Below, one piece after another: positions 58,696-64,000 of a stretch of 64,000 nucleotides of DNA. The notes under the pieces were generated by a model. The model did not search any database, had not been told where the DNA came from, and saw only the letters and a program-made list of their open reading frames with translations. The DNA is from Sindora glabra (Eukaryota > Streptophyta > Magnoliopsida > Fabales > Fabaceae). The DNA lies in the NCBI GenBank assembly GCA_020226215.1, contig CM035230.1, positions 5,231,501-5,295,500 of the forward strand. Reading direction: 5' to 3'. The position numbers and the translations under genes are program-made. Numbering within the stretch: position 1 is the stretch's first letter; every line of letters starts with the position of its first letter.

Positions 58696-61600
58696 CCACT
58701 GCGGGTGCTTTGATTGATGTCAAAAATGGAAAGCTTTCATTATTTGTGGGAGATGAAAAAGTTAAGTTTAATTTGAATGAATAAATTAAATTACCTGTTT
58801 GTGAAGATTCAATATGCAGGATTGATGTGCTAGACAAGGTTGTGAAAGAAAACCTTCTCATGAGGTGCCTTTAAGATCCACTTGAAGCATGCCTAGTAAT
58901 AGATGAAGTTGCTGAAAATGAGGAGATTGCTGCATATGCACAATTTTTAGAGGCAAGCCCACCACTTTCCCTCCCTGAAGCAATTGAATCATTGGAAGTG
59001 AAGTCTAGAAATCCCTTCACTAAGGAAGAGACACCACCTAAGGTAGAATTGAAACCTCTCCCATCTACCCTCAGGTATAAATTTGTAGGACCCCATTCCA
59101 CTTATCCTGTGATAGTAAATGCAAATCTAAATGCCCTTGAAACAGAAAAATTGCTTAGGCAGTTTAGATCACATAAAAAAGCTTTGGAGTACACAATTTC
59201 TGACTTGAAAGGGATTAGTCCTTCAATATGCATGCATAGGATATTGATAGAGGAAGATAGTAAGCCTTCCATTAAACATCAGAGAAGGCTAAATCCAAAT
59301 ATGAAAGAAGTTGTAAAAAAGGAAATAGTGAAATTGCTAGATGCTGAGGTAATTTACCCAATTTCAGACAGTCAGTGGGTTAGTCCGGTACATGTTGTTC
59401 CTAAGAAAGGGGGATTAACTGTAGTAAAAAATGACAATAATGAGCTAATTCCCACTAGGACTGTCACGAGTTGGAGGATGTGTATAGATTATAGAAAATT
59501 AAACAAAGCAACCCGAAAAGACCATTTCCCTCTCCCCTTTATTGATCAAACTTTGGAAAAGTTAACTAAGCATTCACATTTCTGTTACTTGGATGGTTAT
59601 TATGGTTTCTTCCAAATTCCTATACATCCAAATGATCAAGAAAAAATCACATTTACATGTCCTTATGGCACTTTTGCATATAGGAGAATGCCTTTTGGTT
59701 TGTGTAATGCTCCTGCTACATTTCAATGTTGTATGATGGCTATTTTCTCTGATTTTATTGAAAACATCATGGAGGTCTTTATGAATGATTTTTCTGTATA
59801 TAGTACTTCCTTTGATAATGGTTTGACTAATTTATCTCAAGTGCTGTAGAGATGTAAGGAGGTAAATTTAGTACTCAACTGGGAGAAATGTCATTTTATG
59901 GTAAAAGAAGGGATTGTCTTTAGTCATCAAGTATCAGAGCATGGTATTGAGGTAGACAAGGCTAAGGTGGAAATCATAGAGAAATTACCTCCCCCAACTT
60001 CTGTAAAGGGAGTGAGGAGTTTTCTGGGACACGTTAGTTTCTGCTGATGCTTCATCAAAGATTTCTCTAAAATTGCCAAACCTTTAACTAACTTGTTTGC
60101 AAAAGATGTTACCTTTGATTTTAATCAAGATTGTTTAGATGCATTTTATAGGTTAAAGAAGGCCTTGATTTCCGCCCTAATCATGCAAGCATCGGACTGG
60201 AATCTACCATTTTAGGTGATGTGCGATGCTAGCGACTATGCAGTAGGAGCGGTACTCGGACAGAGGAAGGATAGGAAGGTTCATGTCATATACTATGCCA
60301 GCAAGACTTTGGATGAGGCTTAACTGAATTATGCTACAACTGAGAAGGAACTTCTTGCAGTAATTTATGCAGTTGACAAGTTTCGATCCCAATTGGTGGA
60401 TTCTAAGGTGATAATCTTTACGGATCATGCAGCAATTAGATACCTTTTGAGTAAGAAAGAAGCTAAGCCTCGCCTAATCAGATGAATTCTTTTGTTACAA
60501 GAATTTGATTTGAAAATTCGAGATAAAAAGGGTACCGAGAATGTTGTGGTTGATCACCTTTCAAGGTTGAAGCAGGAGTTAGAAGATGAGGTAGACAAAG
60601 AGATGCCAATAAATGATTCCCTTCTAGATGATTATCTGTTGGCTGTCTCTTTTTCAGCTATCCCATGGTTTGCCGACTATGTAAATTACATCATGAGTGG
60701 TGTTTTGCCTCTGGATGCAGGATATCAGCAGAAAAAGAAGTTTTTAGCAGAGGTGAAACATTATTTTTGGGATAAACCTCTTCTCTATAGAAGATGTGTC
60801 GATGGCTTGTTCAGAAGGTGTGTGCCTCAGGAAGAAATTGCTAGTATTCTGTTCCATTGTCACTCCTCCCCTTATAGAGGACACTTCGGCACCTCAAGAA
60901 CAGCTGCAAAGATTGCCCAAGTAGGTTTCTATTGGACAACTCTATTCAAGGATGTTCATCACTATGTGACTTCATATGACCAGTGTCAGAGAGTTAGTAG
61001 TATATCAAAAAGGCACGAGATGCCTTTGAACAACATTTTGGAAGTCCAAATATTCGATGTCTGGGGAATTGACTTCATGGAACCATTCCCACCTTCTTGT
61101 AGTAACAAATATATACTTGTGGCGATTGATTATGTTTCCAAATGGGTGGAGGCAATTGCCACTCGAACATGTGATACAAAAGTTGTAGTTAGATTCTTCA
61201 AGAAGGTGTTGTTTCCTAGATTTGGGATACCTAGAGCAGTCATCAGTGATGGAGGGTCTCACTTCATTGTTAATCAATTTCAATCCCTCTTGAAAGGGTA
61301 TGGTGTAACCTATAACATCTCTACTCCATATCACCCACAAACTAGTGGGCAAATGGAGCTTTCAAATAGAGAAATCAAGAGCATATTAGAGAAGACTATG
61401 TCTAGATTAAGGAGAAATTGGGCCCTCAAGTTGGATGATGTCTTATAGGCCTACAGGACTGCTTTCAAAACTCCCATTGGAATGACACCATTTAGGCTTA
61501 TTTATGGGAAGCATTGTCATTTGCTGGTAGAGATTGAACACAAGGCATATTGGGCAATAAAGTTGCTAAACTTTGATTTGCAATCTACTAGGGAGAAAAG

Positions 61601-61928
61601 AAAGCTTCAACTTCTTGAACTTAAAGAACTGAGAAATGATGCTTATGATAATGCCAAGATATACAAAGAAAGAACAAAGATTTGGCACGACAAGTGCATT
61701 CTCAGAAGGAAATTCCATGAAGGAGACTTGGTGTTGTTATTTAGTTCCAGATTTAAGCTCTTTCCAGGTAAGCTTAAAACAAGGTGGATTGGGCCATTTC
61801 ATGTGAAAAAAGTGTATCCATTTGGAGCTGTAGAAATTTGGAGTGAGAGCACTAGCAATTTCAAGGTTAATGGCCAGAGATTGAAACACTATGTTGCCGG
61901 GCCACCAATAATGGCAGCTTTAGACTGA
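58696..61928 (+). pseudogene. pol: Athila-like pol: reverse transcriptase, RNase H, integrase, broken
   Basis: All in one frame. RT blocks are SQWVSPVHVVPKKGG, WRMCIDYRKLN, YLDGYYGFFQIP (first catalytic Asp kept) and RRMPFGLCNAPATFQ. The catalytic box reads FMNDF instead of FMDDF (Asn codon at 59784-59786), which kills polymerase activity. RNase H has CDASDYAVGAVLGQ, TEKELLAV and TDHAAIRYL. Integrase has an HHCC finger whose first Cys is replaced by Tyr (SYDQCQR). Its core is GIDFMEPFP, ISDGGSHF, PYHPQTSGQMELSNREIKS (DDE retained), with a YPFGAVEI end. Stops fall at 58782, 58872, 59847, 60045, 60213, 60321, 60483 and 61446. The natural terminator is at 61926-61928. Confidence 0.95.
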
Positions 61929-63235
61929 TTGAAACAGGGGTCGAGTTTATGACCTTAAACAAGCGCTTTTTGGGAGGCAACTTAAGCATATTTTTCTATT
62001 TTTATTGCTTTTAATCTTCATTTTTCCTATTTTTTCTCTAAGTTTCTGACTAGTTTGAGGCATATAAGTTATTGGTTATTAATTTAAGATGCTCATTTGT
62101 TGCACTTGATCTTTATTTCTGGGTAAATTAGGCATATATGCATTTTTGTTGTTCATTTTCATGCATAGAAAGCTCAAAATGCATTCCAGTGAGATACACG
62201 ATGTAGAGCACGGGGAGTATCAAACCCCGTGTACCTCACTATCTGGTTAGTATTGAAATTTTTTTTTTTTTGCATTTAATGGCATTCTAGTGAGATATAC
62301 GGTGTATAACACGGGGCGTGTCGAATACCGTGTACCTTATTGACTGAACCAATGATAAGAATTTTTGAACATAAGAGCCTTCCAGAGAAAAATACGGGAG
62401 TTAACACGAGTCGTGTCAAACCTCGTGTACTATTGCAAAGTCTTCAAAGAGCCTTCCAACGAGAAACACGGGATACAACATGGGGTATGTCAAACCCCGT
62501 GTATTTTTGTGAAAACCCTTCTGTACACTTGTTCTTCAGAATACCCATTCGCAGAAGAACACGGGGTACAACATGGGCCATGTCATATCCCGTGTTCCTG
62601 GGCGGATGAGCTTTTAATGGCCAAAATTCCTCCATTTTCCTTCATCTTCTTCAGCACCCACCGTGACCTATTTTTTCTACATTCATTTTCGGCCGTTCTT
62701 TTCCCAAAATACATCGATTAAAGTGTTTTACTTGGTTATTTGAAGCAATTTTACTATTTAATCTTCAATTTAATCGATCCAATTGCAAGATTTGGGTTCC
62801 TCTTGGGCTTCAACCAATAACTTAGGATTTTTCTATGAAATTCCTGAGATAAGAGCCTTTCCCTTGAATTCTTTAAAGATATTTGCAATTACTTCTGTTT
62901 ATTGAGCTTTAATGAATGGTAGGACTTATAGGAATGTTTATATCCTCAAAATTTTTCTTTGGCTAGATCTTACTGATTGAAGTTAAATCCTTTAGAGTTT
63001 AATGTTTACCTGGGGAACTTAATTGCATGATTTACCTCATTTGATTTGCTCACTTACTTGCATTGATGACATCAAGCTTTGAATTGCACTTTCTTTTACG
63101 TTGGATAGATATTAGAATTGCTTATTGAATTTCTAGCCTTGAATTCTGCTAATTAACACTATCTGAACCTAGAACTGTCCAATTTATAGTGAGAATCAAA
63201 ATTCTCTCTCACATTCTAGTTTTCCCTTGCAAATC
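61929..63235 (+). other. Athila-like spacer between pol and the downstream ORF
   Basis: Begins with the family's conserved post-pol text (aagcgctttttgggaggcaa at about 61959) and is otherwise non-coding. It carries the CACGGG array at 62181-62596. The overlapping short frames at 62340-62721 on both strands only translate that array. Confidence 0.75.
62181..62596 (+). repeat. CACGGGG near-palindrome array, copy 3 (five modules)
   Basis: Five modules at a period of about 80-90 bp, each introduced by gcattccagtgagata or gagccttcca-like text. Each has the pattern acacgggg...acacgggNcgtgt...accccgtgtac. The best-preserved is the last (62547-62595). Confidence 0.85.
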
Positions 63236-64000
63236 ATGTCAAAAAGACAGAAGATGGCTGCTAAGAGGACCTCTAAAGGCAGTACTTCTAGAGGGACCTC
63301 CTTTAGAGGACCAGCTACTTCCCAACTCCTAGAATTCACAGATGATGCCCATATCCAGGTATTTAATAGACATAGAGACCGATCATTTATGGAAGGTCGA
63401 TACATAGATTGGGCAGTCTTGAGGGAGTTTGGCCTTAAGGATGAGATCAGAGAGCTCATTAGTGTAGGTGCTTGGGAGACATTCTTTCAGATCATAGAGC
63501 CTACTTATAGAGAACTTACCTTGGAGTTTCTCAACACCTTCTATCTGCAGAGATACTTTGGCACTGTTGATTCTACTAATACAGTGTAGTTCCACCTCGG
63601 GAAAGTCACATATTCTATGAGTGTGACCCAGCTATCAGTACACATGGGAATTTACTCTGAAGACTTTATAACCACCTCTGAGTATCAGGATATTCTGATA
63701 GGACTGCCACATGGGACCTAATAGTGGCAAGTATGGTCCAACATTGCTACGAGGAGCACTTATGATCTGACAAAAAGCAAGGCATCTAACCTTCGGAGAG
63801 TCACATGGTGAGTCATCCACTCTATTTTCAGTCATAATTTGAATGGTCGGGGCATAGTCACTGAGTAGTGAGCACAACTGATATCCTCTTCCTGTACAAC
63901 ATGATACAGAGAGTCCCCATCCATATTGGAGCTACATTTGCACACTTCTTTTCAACTCAGGCATCAGATAGACGAGTTAGGAATATTGCTGCCAGTCCAT
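63236..64000 (+). pseudogene. ATHILA-ORF-like protein downstream of pol, broken, runs off the window
   Basis: ATG at 63236 follows ccttgcaaatc. A basic Ser/Arg/Gly-rich N-terminus (about 30 residues) leads into the plant-retroelement domain with RHRDRSFMEGRYIDWAVL, FGLKDEIRELI and EPTYRELTLEFLNTF. The frame stops at 63587-63589, but recognisable protein continues in the same frame (SMSVTQLSVHMGIYSEDF) to about 63860. It then continues in another frame (VPIHIGATFAHFFSTQ near 63910) to the edge. Further stops lie at about 63719 and 63809. It occupies the env-like slot of Athila elements. The role is not established, and no signal peptide or membrane segment is seen in the part visible here. Confidence 0.8.

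Noticed and set aside
62340..62721. Overlapping frames on both strands with repeated peptides
   Set aside because: They translate the CACGGG module array and overlap each other on both strands.

Overview
This window is nuclear DNA from a flowering plant, most likely a eudicot with AT-rich intergenic sequence. I found no host protein-coding gene, rRNA, tRNA, CRISPR array or bacterial feature. Almost every base that can be assigned belongs to LTR retrotransposons of three lineages: Ty3/gypsy Tekay/Del-like (chromodomain end of pol at the left edge and many long decayed LTRs), Ty3/gypsy Athila-like (45-64 kb), and Ty1/copia Tork/Angela-like (12-14 kb and 46.5-56.6 kb). The layering suggests pericentromeric or other heterochromatic, gene-poor sequence.

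Layout. 0-4.3 kb: pol tail, polypurine tract and LTR of a Tekay-like element, followed by a related LTR in the opposite orientation. 4.9-7.7 kb and 21.2-23.7 kb: two solo LTRs of one large gypsy family (TGTAATGTCC...GGGAGTTACA), in opposite orientations, each with a perfect 5-bp target-site duplication (TCTAG, ATATG). 8.7-10.1 kb, 29.9-31.5 kb and 53.1-54.5 kb: solo copia LTRs with duplications CCATC, TATAT and AAAAA. 12.3-14.3 kb: a copia 3' LTR plus an internally deleted pol remnant. 14.3-44.9 kb: old, strongly diverged gypsy LTRs and leader or internal sequence, recognised mainly because segments recur within the window (19.2-25.3, 34.4-37.6 and 40.2-44.7 kb are mutual diverged copies).

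The right third is a nested insertion. An Athila-like element begins with its 5' LTR at 44864, has a tRNA-Asp-type primer binding site and a gag start at 46413. Its gag is split after codon 49 by a complete minus-strand copia element (46560-56641) flanked by the duplication GGTCC. That copia element carries a solo copia LTR in the opposite orientation (53073-54543) in its leader. Athila gag resumes in frame at 56647 and continues through protease, reverse transcriptase, RNase H and integrase to 61928. A spacer and an ATHILA-ORF-like reading frame then run to the window edge.

All the coding units are dead. Athila gag-pol has about twelve nonsense codons, one frameshift and a lost reverse transcriptase catalytic aspartate. 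The copia polyprotein has many nonsense codons, a 1-bp deletion and a lost integrase catalytic aspartate. Most Athila lesions are C-to-T/G-to-A type, as expected from deamination of methylated cytosine. No new functional system is evident. The most unusual signals are arrays of a near-palindromic CACGGGG...CCCCGTG module shared between two retroelement families, a GC-rich triple hairpin in the copia leader, and inverted copia LTRs about 700 bp apart that could form a long double-stranded RNA.
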